Assembly (NCBI GenBank): GCA_002344785.1
Contig: DDUL01000062.1
Location: 1 to 62,786, forward strand
Direction of reading: 5' to 3'
Length of the DNA: 62,786 nt
DNA from: Bdellovibrionaceae bacterium UBA2339
Lineage (GTDB): Bacteria > Bdellovibrionota > Bdellovibrionia > Bdellovibrionales > JAMPXM01
A program made the translations under genes and the position numbers. Shown piece by piece: positions 1 to 8,213 of this stretch. Position 1 is the stretch's first letter. Every line of letters starts with the position of its first letter. The notes beneath the pieces are model-generated. The model was given only the letters and a program-made list of their open reading frames with translations. It ran no database searches and had not been told where the DNA came from.

Positions 1-474
1 GATCTCCATCGGCAAAGACCGCCCAAGCTCCACGCGCTTGGCGTTGATTTCAAATTCGCCCTTAGCCGCATCGACAACACGAAAGCTGACACTTCGCGAA
101 GCATCGCGAATCAGATAGCGCCCGCTGCCCATGGAGCGAAGCTCTGGCATGGTTTGATCTTTGATTTCATCAGCGCGAGCTTTCAAAAAGTTGATTTCGT
201 CAGCTCGAAGAAAAGTCGACATGCGCTCAACAAAGACCGAAGGCTTGGGGCGATCTTTCAGAGCCAATTGGGCGGCGCGAATCGGATCAACCTGTTGAGC
301 CTGTGGAAGTCGTGAGCTTTTTGATCCTGCTTCGTTCGTGAGTTCGTTGGCGTAGCCTGTGGGCGTCAGCGTGATCATTGCGGAAAGTGATCCGCAGATC
401 GCACCCCGAGCCACTGCACCCCGAGCCACTGCAAGAAAATTCCGAGAAAAACTCGACATCGAAAGTTTCGACAT
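1..474 (-). CDS. Exported protein of unknown function (3' end outside window)
   Basis: The reverse strand is open from an ATG at 474 to the window edge, giving 158 codons without a stop. The first 45 residues look like an export signal: basic residues followed by a small hydrophobic stretch (AICGSLSAMITLTPTGYA). The signal carries an in-frame duplication AVARG-AVARG. The visible mature part is charged and soluble-looking (FLRADEINFLKARADEI). A ribosome binding site GGCGGGG lies about 6 nt before the ATG, and a TATGAT -10 candidate is at 500-495. I do not recognise the family. A perfect 19-nt palindrome lies 66 nt upstream. Confidence 0.7.
   Translation of the reverse strand, partial: MSKLSMSSFSRNFLAVARGAVARGAICGSLSAMITLTPTGYANELTNEAGSKSSRLPQAQQVDPIRAAQLALKDRPKPSVFVERMSTFLRADEINFLKARADEIKDQTMPELRSMGSGRYLIRDASRSVSFRVVDAAKGEFEINAKRVELGRSLPMEI
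402..431. repeat. 15-nt tandem duplication inside a signal peptide
   Basis: The 15-mer CACCCCGAGCCACTG occurs twice in direct contact (402-416, 417-431). Being five codons long, it duplicates AVARG in the export signal of the minus-strand gene without breaking the frame. Confidence 0.9.
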
Positions 475-539
475 TGTTCACCCCGCCTTCTCAAATCATA
501 GCAATTTCCAGTGCTTTCAACCGAGTGTTTTGTTCTGAG

Positions 540-573
540 GCGTCTCAATTTGAGACGCGAAATCTGAGACGCC
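540..573. promoter_or_regulatory. Palindromic operator candidate (copy 1)
   Basis: GCGTCTCAATTTGAGACGC (540-558) is a perfect 9-1-9 inverted repeat, followed at 565-573 by a third half site TGAGACGCC that also pairs with GGCGTCTCA at 539-547. It lies between divergent genes starting at 474 (minus) and 647 (plus). The same palindrome recurs at 57294-57312. A transcription-factor site is an inference from symmetry, position and recurrence. Confidence 0.5.
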
Positions 574-646
574 ATGGCCTCGACAGAGGTCTGGGCAGCG
601 TGGAGAGTGGAATGACCTTCAGCCCTGTAAAGCTCACGATGATCAT

Positions 647-1360
647 ATGACGCGTGGACAGGCCGGCATGCTGATCGCGGGGGTCCTTTGGCCGAACTTA
701 GCGGTCTGGTTTTATTTCGTGGACCTCTCGGCCGGACTCTATGTGGTCTGCAAACTTGTGCAATTCGCACTTCCCTTTGTGGCGATCACCGTTTTCGCTT
801 CGCCACGAGATTGGACACTGCAAATCACGCGTCGAGAGACATTAGCGGGCGCGCTCAGCGGCTTGGCGATCGCCGTCGGACTCATTCTCCTGTTTGAATT
901 TGCGCTGAAGGATCTCAGCTTCATCGCCGAAGCGAAATTGCGGATCGCTGATAAACTCAGCCAATTGAATCTGACTCAGGCAGCACCTTACTTGGCGCTC
1001 GCGTTGGGAGTTTCGTTGGTCCATTCATTTCTCGAAGAGCTGTATTGGCGGGGCTGGATTCATGAGACGCTGCAACGACGATCGCCACTGACATTGAATC
1101 AAGCTCGTTGGCTGAGCTCATTGGCCTTCACCGGGCATCATGTGGTGGTGATTTCACAATACGCACCGAACGAGAATCGCTGGGCACTGACCGCCTTGTT
1201 TTCCGCCTTTGTGTTCGTAGGTGGATGGATCTGGGCCTGGTGGCTGGATCGTGAACGCCGAGGTCTTAAACCAAGCAACCTCTGGGCTGTGTGGCTCAGC
1301 CATATTGCGGCGGATTTGGCTATCTTTGTCATTGGATGGCGACTTTTACAGCTCGCCTGA
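647..1360 (+). CDS. CPBP family intramembrane glutamic endopeptidase
   Basis: A 237-residue multi-spanning membrane protein of the CPBP (CAAX protease/bacteriocin-processing) family. All three family motifs are visible: EELYWRG (EExxxxR) near residue 130, FTGHH (FxxxH) near residue 165 and SHIAAD (HxxxD) near residue 220. In characterised members these Glu and His residues form the intramembrane active site. The substrate cannot be told from sequence. ATG at 647 is the first good start; its ribosome binding site is weak, and an ATG at 668 is possible. It stands alone, divergent from the gene at 474, with about 180 nt before the RND gene. Confidence 0.85.
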   Translation: MTRGQAGMLIAGVLWPNLAVWFYFVDLSAGLYVVCKLVQFALPFVAITVFASPRDWTLQITRRETLAGALSGLAIAVGLILLFEFALKDLSFIAEAKLRIADKLSQLNLTQAAPYLALALGVSLVHSFLEELYWRGWIHETLQRRSPLTLNQARWLSSLAFTGHHVVVISQYAPNENRWALTALFSAFVFVGGWIWAWWLDRERRGLKPSNLWAVWLSHIAADLAIFVIGWRLLQLA

Positions 1361-1539
1361 TGCCCTCTCCGCAAGGCCCCTCGATCAATTCGAATCCAGC
1401 GGTCGAGATTTTTTCAACAGGCCTACTCCTCGATGATGATTCCGTGTGAGCCTTGTCGACAAAGACTGTGCCGCCAACTAGAAATGACTCGAGTTCCTTG
1501 TTTAGGCTCCTCAGAACCCACGACGCGCGAGATCCCAGC

Positions 1540-4500
1540 ATGAAGTCACTCATTCGATTTTTCTACAGCCAACACCTCTTTGCGAATCTCATGACGGCCT
1601 TGGTGATCGGCGCTGGCGCCATCTCGTTGTTCACAATCCGCAAGGACTTGTTTCCCAAAGTCGAGTTCGACGTCACGCTGGTGACGGCCGTCTTCCCTGG
1701 GGCTTCGCCTGATCAGGTTGAAAAACTGATCGTGAATCCCCTCGAACAAGCGATTCGCGAAGTCGACGGACTTAAGAAGGTTCAAAGTCAGGCGCTTGAT
1801 AGTCGTGCGGTGATCACCATCACTCTGGATCCGGACGCTCGCGACCCTGACAAGACCAATGACGACATCCAACGCGCCATCGATCAAGTTGACGACTACC
1901 CGACGGATGCCGAACGCCCCGTCGTGGTGGCTCTGGAGAGCGGGCAGACGCCGGTGATTGAATTGTCGGTGACCTCGGCCACACTGAGCGAGCTGGAGCT
2001 GCGTGCGGCTGCGAAGTACATTGCCGATGAGATTTCAAATTTGCCGGGGGTCGCGAAAGTCTCAAAAGACGGATGGCGCCGCCAAGAGTTTAAAGTCTTG
2101 GTCGATCAGGAAAAACTCACGCGACAACACATCGCTCTTTCAAACATCGTCGATGCCGTCCGCTCGCACAACGTTCAGCTTCCCGCCGGCGAACTGCAAC
2201 TTCCCAATGGCCGCGAAATGTCGGTGAAGACGGACGGAGAATTTCGTTCTGCCGAAGACTTGGCCTCGGCAACAATTCGCTCCAACTTTGAAGGCTACGG
2301 TGTGCGCATTGCCGACGTCGGCGAAGTGCAATTGGGATTGGAGAAACCATCAATTCTCTATCGCACCAATGGTAAGCCTGGCTTCAAGCTCACCATCATC
2401 AAGAAGGAGCGTGCTGACGCGCTCAAAACTGTCGAAGTGGTCAAAGCCGGCATGGAAAAGATCAAGGCGAACCTACCGTCTGGAGTCGAAACCGCCTTCA
2501 TCAACGACTTCACTTTCTATCTGAAGAACCGGCTGTCAACGCTCGGCGGAAATATGGCCATGGGCGTGATCCTCGTATGCGTTGTCTTGGCCCTGTTCTT
2601 ACCGTTTCGCGTTGCTTTGGTTGTCGCCATCGGCATCCCGTTTTCCATGCTGCTGGCCATTCTCACGATTCAATACTACGGCTACTCGCTGAATTTGATT
2701 TCGTTGATTGGTCTGATCATTGTGTCGGGCATGTTGGTCGACGACACCATCATTGTGACCGAGAACATTTGGCGACGACTTGAAAATGGCGAAGATTTCA
2801 CAACTGCGATCGTCGATGGCGCGACGGAAATGATCGCGCCGGTGACAGCATCTGTACTCACCACGGTCGCCGCATTCGGCCCGATGCTGTTCATGACGGG
2901 AATTTTTGGAAAGTTCGTGTTCGAAATTCCTCTGTTGGTCATCTTGCCGCTGCTATATTCGCTGATCGAAGCCTTCATCATGGCCCCCGCCCACTTTCAG
3001 CTCCTGATCGGGCCTCAGCTTCGCGCTTACCTCGCCCGAAGAAAAGCTGAGCAGCACCAAGCTGTGCGTACGGAAACTCATTGGTATGAGCGTTGGCTGC
3101 CGAAGTACCGTGCCCTCATCGCCATGACCGTGCGTCGTCGCTATGCGGTCCTCGGACTTTTTGTCGGAGTCTTGGTGGTCACCGCGATTGCAACAACTCA
3201 GATGCGCTTCATCTTGTTTCCGCCGGAAGGGATCTACACATTCTTCGTTCGCGTCGATGCCGAGCCGGGCGCCTCGCTGGATGAAATGACCGCTATGCTG
3301 GCTGAAGTGGAGCCGCAGCTTGCGCAACTGCCGAAGTCGGAGCTTGTGGATTACACCACAATGGTTGGAATTCAGCAGGAGGAGCCCTCCGACCCGCTGA
3401 CCAAGCGCGCTTCTCACTATGGCCAAATCCTCGTTAACCTTTCGCCTGAAGGTGAACGAGATCGCGGCGTCAATGAAATCGTCGAAGAGTTGCGCCAGCG
3501 AATTCAAAAGCCGAAGGGCGCAACCAAACTTGCCTTCTCCATTGCCCAAGGCGGCCCGCCTCAGGGACGCCCCATATCCATCAACATTTATGGCGAAGAC
3601 TTTGCCGTGCTTCGTGAGATCGCCAACAAGGTCAAAGTCATCATGAAGGAAGTTGAGGGCGTGCAAGACATTGAAGACTCAGAGGTGATCGGCAAGCGCG
3701 AGGTCAAAGTTTCGCCGATTCCGTCTTTGGTGAGTCAAGCCGGGCTCACCAATCGCGAGATCGCGACGACAGTCCGCGCGGCCTTTGCGGGTCTCGTCGC
3801 GTCCAGTTCGCGAACTCTCGATGAAGAAATCGACATTCGCGTGCAACTGAAGCCACCACCCAAGGGCGCCGAGCAACAACTCAAGGACCTCAAGATCGGC
3901 ACCTTGCAGGGCAATCTCGTACCACTTCACAAAGTGGCTCAGTTCGAAGAGACAGATTCGCGCCTGATCATTCAACATGAACGCTATAAGCGAATTCTGA
4001 ATGTCTCGGCATCGGTGAATTTGGATAAAACAACAGCCATGGCAGCGACAAAACTGCTGCAGGAGAAGTTGAAGGACGTTCTTAAAGATACGCCCACCTA
4101 CGAAATTTCGTTCGCTGGAGAAAATGAAGACACAGCCGAGAGCATGGCGAGCCTTGCACGCGCCTTCGTTGTGGCGGCTGTGCTGATCTTCCTCATTCTC
4201 GTCCTCACTTTCCAAAGCTTCCTGCAGCCGCTCTTGGTGCTCTTGGCATTGCCACTGGGTTTCATGGGCGTGGTGTTCGCCCTGCTCCTACACGGCAAGC
4301 CCTTGAGCTTCATGGCCATGCTCGGCATCATCGCGCTCGCCGGTGTCATCGTGAACAATGCGATCGTCTATATCGACTTCTTCAATTCAAGACGGGCCGA
4401 TGGCTTAAGTTTGGATGAGGCTCTCGTCGATGCGGCGACGACTCGCCTGCGACCGATCATTTTGACCTCGCTCACAACCGTCTTAGGTTTGATGCCGACC

Positions 4501-4686
4501 GCCTATGGCATCGGCGGTAGCGATGGTTTCGTCGCAACTCTGGCCTTGGCGTTGGGATGGGGACTGATGATGGGATCTTTCCTGACAGTGCTTGTATTCC
4601 CGGCGATTTTGCGAATCGTCGCGGATCTGCAAGAGATCGGCGCTCGAGGCTTTCGTCGCTCGAAGCTAGGAACCACTGAGAATTGA
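1540..4686 (+). CDS. RND-superfamily efflux transporter permease (AcrB/CzcA type)
   Basis: Inner-membrane, proton-driven RND pump of 1048 residues, the usual size. The start MKSLIRFFYSQHLFANL is typical of the family, so the ATG at 1540 is preferred to an in-frame TTG at 1453. Two copies of the transmembrane-plus-periplasmic-loop pattern are visible, with the TM4 region GMLVDDTIIVTENIWRRLE carrying the acidic pair used in proton relay, and the loop motif FPGASPDQVEKLIVNPLEQA. No membrane-fusion or outer-membrane partner adjoins it, so it probably works with components coded elsewhere. The substrate is unknown. It ends against a 12-bp stem-loop that separates it from the convergent gene. Confidence 0.92.
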   Translation: MKSLIRFFYSQHLFANLMTALVIGAGAISLFTIRKDLFPKVEFDVTLVTAVFPGASPDQVEKLIVNPLEQAIREVDGLKKVQSQALDSRAVITITLDPDARDPDKTNDDIQRAIDQVDDYPTDAERPVVVALESGQTPVIELSVTSATLSELELRAAAKYIADEISNLPGVAKVSKDGWRRQEFKVLVDQEKLTRQHIALSNIVDAVRSHNVQLPAGELQLPNGREMSVKTDGEFRSAEDLASATIRSNFEGYGVRIADVGEVQLGLEKPSILYRTNGKPGFKLTIIKKERADALKTVEVVKAGMEKIKANLPSGVETAFINDFTFYLKNRLSTLGGNMAMGVILVCVVLALFLPFRVALVVAIGIPFSMLLAILTIQYYGYSLNLISLIGLIIVSGMLVDDTIIVTENIWRRLENGEDFTTAIVDGATEMIAPVTASVLTTVAAFGPMLFMTGIFGKFVFEIPLLVILPLLYSLIEAFIMAPAHFQLLIGPQLRAYLARRKAEQHQAVRTETHWYERWLPKYRALIAMTVRRRYAVLGLFVGVLVVTAIATTQMRFILFPPEGIYTFFVRVDAEPGASLDEMTAMLAEVEPQLAQLPKSELVDYTTMVGIQQEEPSDPLTKRASHYGQILVNLSPEGERDRGVNEIVEELRQRIQKPKGATKLAFSIAQGGPPQGRPISINIYGEDFAVLREIANKVKVIMKEVEGVQDIEDSEVIGKREVKVSPIPSLVSQAGLTNREIATTVRAAFAGLVASSSRTLDEEIDIRVQLKPPPKGAEQQLKDLKIGTLQGNLVPLHKVAQFEETDSRLIIQHERYKRILNVSASVNLDKTTAMAATKLLQEKLKDVLKDTPTYEISFAGENEDTAESMASLARAFVVAAVLIFLILVLTFQSFLQPLLVLLALPLGFMGVVFALLLHGKPLSFMAMLGIIALAGVIVNNAIVYIDFFNSRRADGLSLDEALVDAATTRLRPIILTSLTTVLGLMPTAYGIGGSDGFVATLALALGWGLMMGSFLTVLVFPAILRIVADLQEIGARGFRRSKLGTTEN

Positions 4687-4688
4687 CT

Positions 4689-4720
4689 GTGACCCTTTCG
4701 CGTCAATTCGAAAGGGTCAC
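4689..4720. terminator. Stem-loop between convergent genes
   Basis: GTGACCCTTTCG and CGAAAGGGTCAC form a perfect 12-bp stem with an 8-nt loop, just after the RND stop codon and before the convergent gene's stop. There is no good T-run on either side, so it may act as a factor-dependent terminator or as an mRNA 3' end stabiliser in both directions. Confidence 0.6.
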
Positions 4721-4758
4721 GCTTTGCGAGAAGCGCACAGTGCTTGTGGCGTGAGCGA

Positions 4759-5445
4759 TTAGCGCTGAGCTTCGATCTGCGCCACACTGGAGAGTGAGCA
4801 GCTCTCATTGACGTGGTTCACTTGTCCCCACAGGGCGACGCTTGTGTGACATTCAATCTTCAGATTCTCCAGCTGCAAGCTCACTCGCGCTACAGGAATT
4901 GCAACCTGATCCGCATGCAGGAGACGAGTGTGTGCCAAGCGGACCTGAATCTGCTTTTGGCTCACCGACTCTTCCATCAATCGACGAACAAGCAAAGAAT
5001 CATAGCGATGATTCGAAATCATGCCGTCGCGACCCATGCTAGGAGCCAGCACCAAAGCTTCGCGAGGCTTCAAGGCCTTCAGACGAGCATTGAATTGAAT
5101 GGAGTAGTAGGGAGCTTGATCCGACGAACGCTTCAGCTCACCTTCCAAACGAATCACGCAAACTTGTTCCGAACATCGAATCGAGCGAAACGTCGAGTAG
5201 TCGGAATCGCTCGCGACTTCCGTCGCCAATAAGGAATCTTCGCCAAGGATTTGGCGCAAAACCTGCGCCTGCGGTCCCGAAAATCGAAGCTCAATGAATC
5301 GCTCGTGATCTGACACGCGAAATTGCGAATTGGCTTGTGCTGTGGTCGTCGCGATCACCGCCAAAACCCCAGCGACAACGCTGAAAATATTGCGAGTTAA
5401 CGAGCCCAAAATTGCGCCTATTTGGCGTGACGAACAGTCCTTCAT
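4759..5445 (-). CDS. Exported protein of unknown function
   Basis: 228 residues if started at the ATG at 5445, which has a clear GGAGG 4 nt upstream; a longer in-frame reading to 5478 lacks this. The N-terminus has a signal peptide (hydrophobic IFSVVAGVLAVIATTTAQA). The mature part begins NSQFRVSDHERFIELRFSGPQAQVLRQIL and contains Cys pairs (SIRCSEQVCVIRL, and later single Cys residues) that could form disulfides in the periplasm. No known domain is recognised. It is transcribed away from the GMP reductase-like gene across a 367-nt divergent spacer. Confidence 0.75.
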   Translation of the reverse strand: MKDCSSRQIGAILGSLTRNIFSVVAGVLAVIATTTAQANSQFRVSDHERFIELRFSGPQAQVLRQILGEDSLLATEVASDSDYSTFRSIRCSEQVCVIRLEGELKRSSDQAPYYSIQFNARLKALKPREALVLAPSMGRDGMISNHRYDSLLVRRLMEESVSQKQIQVRLAHTRLLHADQVAIPVARVSLQLENLKIECHTSVALWGQVNHVNESCSLSSVAQIEAQR

Positions 5446-5639
5446 ACGACCTCCAGAAGGAGCCTGATCATGAGCCAAAACGAATTAAACCAGGTCGACT
5501 CGGCGGGTGAGTCAACGAGCAGGCATTCATTCTCGTACACGACCAGACTTGAATGAAGACGGCAGTGATGCGAATCGACGGCCGTCGATGAGTTTTTAGA
5601 GTCGAATCCGTGATGTGCAAATTCGAGGTCATGCCGATC

Positions 5640-5812
5640 TGGGGCCGGTAGGGACCGATGAAGCTAGGCCTCAAAGTCCCTCGGGGTGGGATTTCAAATC
5701 CAATGGATTTGATCCCCGCTCCCTGCGTCGCAGCGTAGGCCTCGGGCCGCTTGAGCCGGGATTTGGGCCTTGGCAGAGTCTCGCTTTGCCCTGATGTCGA
5801 TCTGGAGGCCCT
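5640..5812 (+). promoter_or_regulatory. Structured leader upstream of the GMP reductase-like gene
   Basis: The 367-nt spacer 5446-5812 has no convincing gene. Its promoter-distal half folds: TCAAATCC/GGATTTGA (5694-5701 with 5705-5712, 3-nt loop), extended by GGGA/TCCC; then a GC-rich AGGCC...GGCCT arm at about 5735-5770; then GGCAGAG/CTTTGCC (5772-5778 with 5784-5790, 5-nt loop) ending 15 nt before the GGAGG site. I could not match it to a known riboswitch or to a tRNA. A regulatory leader is an inference. Confidence 0.4.
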
Positions 5813-6856
5813 ATGAAGCTCATGTTTAAGTGGCGAGAAATCAGCGAACGCCATCGCGGACTCACCTTTGATGACGTACTTCTCATGCCGCAAAAGTCCG
5901 ATGTGCGATCACGTCGAGATCCTCAGCTCGACACGCAGGTCACGCGTCGGCACCGACTCCAGATCCCCATCATCAGCGCCAACATGGACACCATCACTGA
6001 GCTGGATATGGCCCATGCGATCGCGCAAGAAGGTGGCCTCGGTCCCATTCACCGCTTCATGCCGGCTGAGCAACAAGCGCAGCAAATTCGTCAGCTCAAA
6101 GATCGTGGCGTGCGTTTGACGTCAGCGAGCATTGGCGTCGGCGACGAAGGCCGCACACGCGCTGAGCTTCTGCTGGCCGCAGGCGTAGATGTCATTGTCG
6201 TCGACATTGCTCACGGTCACTCTGTGCAGATGATGGAAACGCTCAAGTGGCTCAAAGACAAAGCCCCGCAGGTTGACGTGATCGCGGGCAACGTGGCCTT
6301 GCCCCACGCGGTTCGCGATTTGATCGAAGCCGGAGCTGACGCGGTTAAAGTCGGCATCGGTCCAGGCTCCATGTGCACCACGCGAATCATCACCGGTTGC
6401 GGAGTTCCCCAGCTCACAGCGATCGCCTTATGTGCCGAGGCCGCTGTCGGCACCGGTGTACCCATCATCGCCGACGGAGGACTTCGCACCAGCGGTGACG
6501 TCGTGAAGGCATTGGCCGCGGGTGCGGATCTCTGCATGCTCGGCTCCATGCTTTCGGGCACGATGGAAACTCCCGGCGAAATTAAAAGTGGGCGTAAGCA
6601 ATACCGCGGCATGGCCTCGAAGTCCGCGCAAGTCTCGTGGCGCGGAGGCGTGCCCGACGGCATGGCCGCCGAGGGCGAGAGCACCATGGTCAGTATCAAG
6701 GGACATGTGCGCGATGTGGTTCGCGAAATCTGCGGCGGACTTCGCAGTGGCATGAGCTACTTGAACGCGACATCGGTCGGCGAAATTCGTGACAAAGCAT
6801 TGTTCATGGAAATGAGCCCGGCCGGCACGCGCGAATCGCACGCTCACGGTCTGTGA
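5813..6856 (+). CDS. GMP reductase / IMP dehydrogenase family protein without CBS domains
   Basis: 347-residue TIM-barrel enzyme of purine nucleotide interconversion. The N-terminus GLTFDDVLLMPQKSDV is the family signature, and the catalytic loop GIGPGSMCTTR places the nucleophilic Cys at about 188. The tandem CBS domains that normally interrupt IMP dehydrogenase are absent. The C-terminal segment GGVPDGMAAEGE followed by KGHVRDVVREICGGLRSGM resembles GMP reductase (GMP + NADPH to IMP + NH3), while TTRIITGCGVPQLTAI is more IMPDH-like. GMP reductase is the better guess, but the sequence alone does not settle it. ATG at 5813 has GGAGG 5 nt upstream. A folded leader precedes it, which may provide purine control. 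Confidence 0.85.
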   Translation: MKLMFKWREISERHRGLTFDDVLLMPQKSDVRSRRDPQLDTQVTRRHRLQIPIISANMDTITELDMAHAIAQEGGLGPIHRFMPAEQQAQQIRQLKDRGVRLTSASIGVGDEGRTRAELLLAAGVDVIVVDIAHGHSVQMMETLKWLKDKAPQVDVIAGNVALPHAVRDLIEAGADAVKVGIGPGSMCTTRIITGCGVPQLTAIALCAEAAVGTGVPIIADGGLRTSGDVVKALAAGADLCMLGSMLSGTMETPGEIKSGRKQYRGMASKSAQVSWRGGVPDGMAAEGESTMVSIKGHVRDVVREICGGLRSGMSYLNATSVGEIRDKALFMEMSPAGTRESHAHGL

Positions 6857-6866
6857 ACCTCAGTGA

Positions 6867-7289
6867 TCAGCGAGGAAAGTACGCCCGCACCAGTTCGAAA
6901 TCGGCGGGCGCCCAATTCACCAATTGCAAAACATCCGCGGCCTGTGTTTGGCGCGACACCCATCTCCAGGCCGCGACACCAAGAGCCTGAGGTGCCGCTG
7001 ACTGCGCGTGAACTTTGGCCCTAAAGCCCAGCAAGATGATTTGCTGAGGTGTAGAACCTCCCGTCACGAAGTGCGACACGCCGAATGTGCCACCCACTTC
7101 GATCTTCAAGCCCAACTCTTCTTCAATTTCCCTCTCGAGCGCCCTCTGAGGGCTTTCACCAAATTCAATTTTGCCGCCTGGAAATTCCCACAGGCCGCCG
7201 ATCGCCCCTCCCGCGGGTCGCTGCGCGATCAAGACTTCGTCAAGATTGTTTTCGATTGCCGCGGCAACAACGAGAATTTGTTTGCTCAT
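6867..7289 (-). CDS. mutT: MutT-type Nudix hydrolase (8-oxo-dGTP diphosphatase)
   Basis: 140 residues. The Nudix box is complete: GGKIEFGESPQRALEREIEE followed by ELGL (pattern Gx5Ex7REUxEExGU), giving the metal-binding acidic helix. The upstream GGLWEFPGGK is typical of MutT, which cleans oxidised guanine nucleotides from the dNTP pool. The C-terminal half has the usual WV and WAPADFELV pattern. It converges on the GMP reductase-like gene with only 10 nt between stops and diverges from the SDR gene with 28 nt between starts, so the two share a short promoter region. Other Nudix substrates are possible. Confidence 0.88.
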   Translation of the reverse strand: MSKQILVVAAAIENNLDEVLIAQRPAGGAIGGLWEFPGGKIEFGESPQRALEREIEEELGLKIEVGGTFGVSHFVTGGSTPQQIILLGFRAKVHAQSAAPQALGVAAWRWVSRQTQAADVLQLVNWAPADFELVRAYFPR

Positions 7290-7317
7290 CTCTAGAAGCT
7301 TTCACAAACTTCCCGTC

Positions 7318-8202
7318 ATGCCAACTGCAACTCGCCCCTTGAGCGTCCTGATCAGCGGCGCCTCTTCCGGCATCGGACTCTGCACGGCCCTGCATCTCGC
7401 CGCCGATGGACACTATGTGTTTGCTGGATATCGAAGCGATTCAAGTCGAGTGGATCTCGAGAGTTTCGCCAAAGCACGAGGCCTTTCCACGCTGTTTCCC
7501 GTGCGACTCGACGTGCTTTCCGAAGCCAGTGTGCGCGAGGCCCAAGCTGAAATTCGCCGGCGACTCAGTGAACTCGTCCAAAATCGACCGCTCGATGCAT
7601 TGATCAATAACGCCGGCATCGCCCGCGGCGGACCGATCGAAGCCACGGCTCTCGATGTTTGGCGCGAGCAATTTGAAACCAACGTCTTCGCCGTTATTCG
7701 CCTGACACAATTGTGGATGAAAGATCTGCGTGCCGCGAAAGGTCGCATCGTCATGATTTCATCCGTCAGTGGCCGCGTCGCTTCTCCTTTGCTCGGCCCT
7801 TACGCCGCATCGAAATTCGCGCTTGAAGCCATCAGCGATTCTTTACGACGCGAAGTCATGGGCATGGGCGTGCATGTCTCCGTGATTGAACCCGGCCCCA
7901 TCGCGACACCGATCTGGGAAAAGGGACAAAGCGAATCGGAGCGGCAAAAGTCACAGCTTTCAGACGAGCTGCGGCCTGTCTATCAACGGATGATCGATCG
8001 AATGGATGAGCTGATCAAAGAGGTGTCGAAGACCGCCGTACCTCCCGAGGAGGTCGCGCGGCTCATCGAACACGCTTTGATTTCGGCCAAGCCTCGCCTT
8101 CGTTATCCCGTGGGGCGCGGAACGAAATTGCAACTTTGGATGGCGCGACACTTCGGCGAAGGCGTCATGGACCAACTACTCGCTCAACGAATCAAGCTGT
8201 AA
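7318..8202 (+). CDS. Short-chain dehydrogenase/reductase
   Basis: 294 residues, NAD(P)-dependent oxidoreductase with the Rossmann motif SGASSGIG near residue 15, NNAG (LINNAGIARGG), the catalytic Ser in MISSVSG and the YxxxK pair in YAASKFALEA. The arrangement is a classical SDR; the C-terminal extension with EEVARLIEHAL is seen in members acting on lipids or retinol-like substrates, but the substrate is not known. I chose the ATG at 7318 (MPTATRPLSVLISG) because a longer in-frame reading runs through the divergent mutT start. The phosphatase gene follows after 11 nt, so co-transcription is likely. Confidence 0.88.
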   Translation: MPTATRPLSVLISGASSGIGLCTALHLAADGHYVFAGYRSDSSRVDLESFAKARGLSTLFPVRLDVLSEASVREAQAEIRRRLSELVQNRPLDALINNAGIARGGPIEATALDVWREQFETNVFAVIRLTQLWMKDLRAAKGRIVMISSVSGRVASPLLGPYAASKFALEAISDSLRREVMGMGVHVSVIEPGPIATPIWEKGQSESERQKSQLSDELRPVYQRMIDRMDELIKEVSKTAVPPEEVARLIEHALISAKPRLRYPVGRGTKLQLWMARHFGEGVMDQLLAQRIKL

Positions 8203-8213
8203 GGAGAATTCGC

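Noticed and set aside
5671..5886. Reverse-strand reading with RGSNPLDLKSHPEGL, reminiscent of false ORFs that cross tRNA genes
   Set aside because: I tried to fold tRNA cloverleaves on both strands around 5680-5760 and found no acceptor, anticodon and T arms in register. Treated as a leader region instead.
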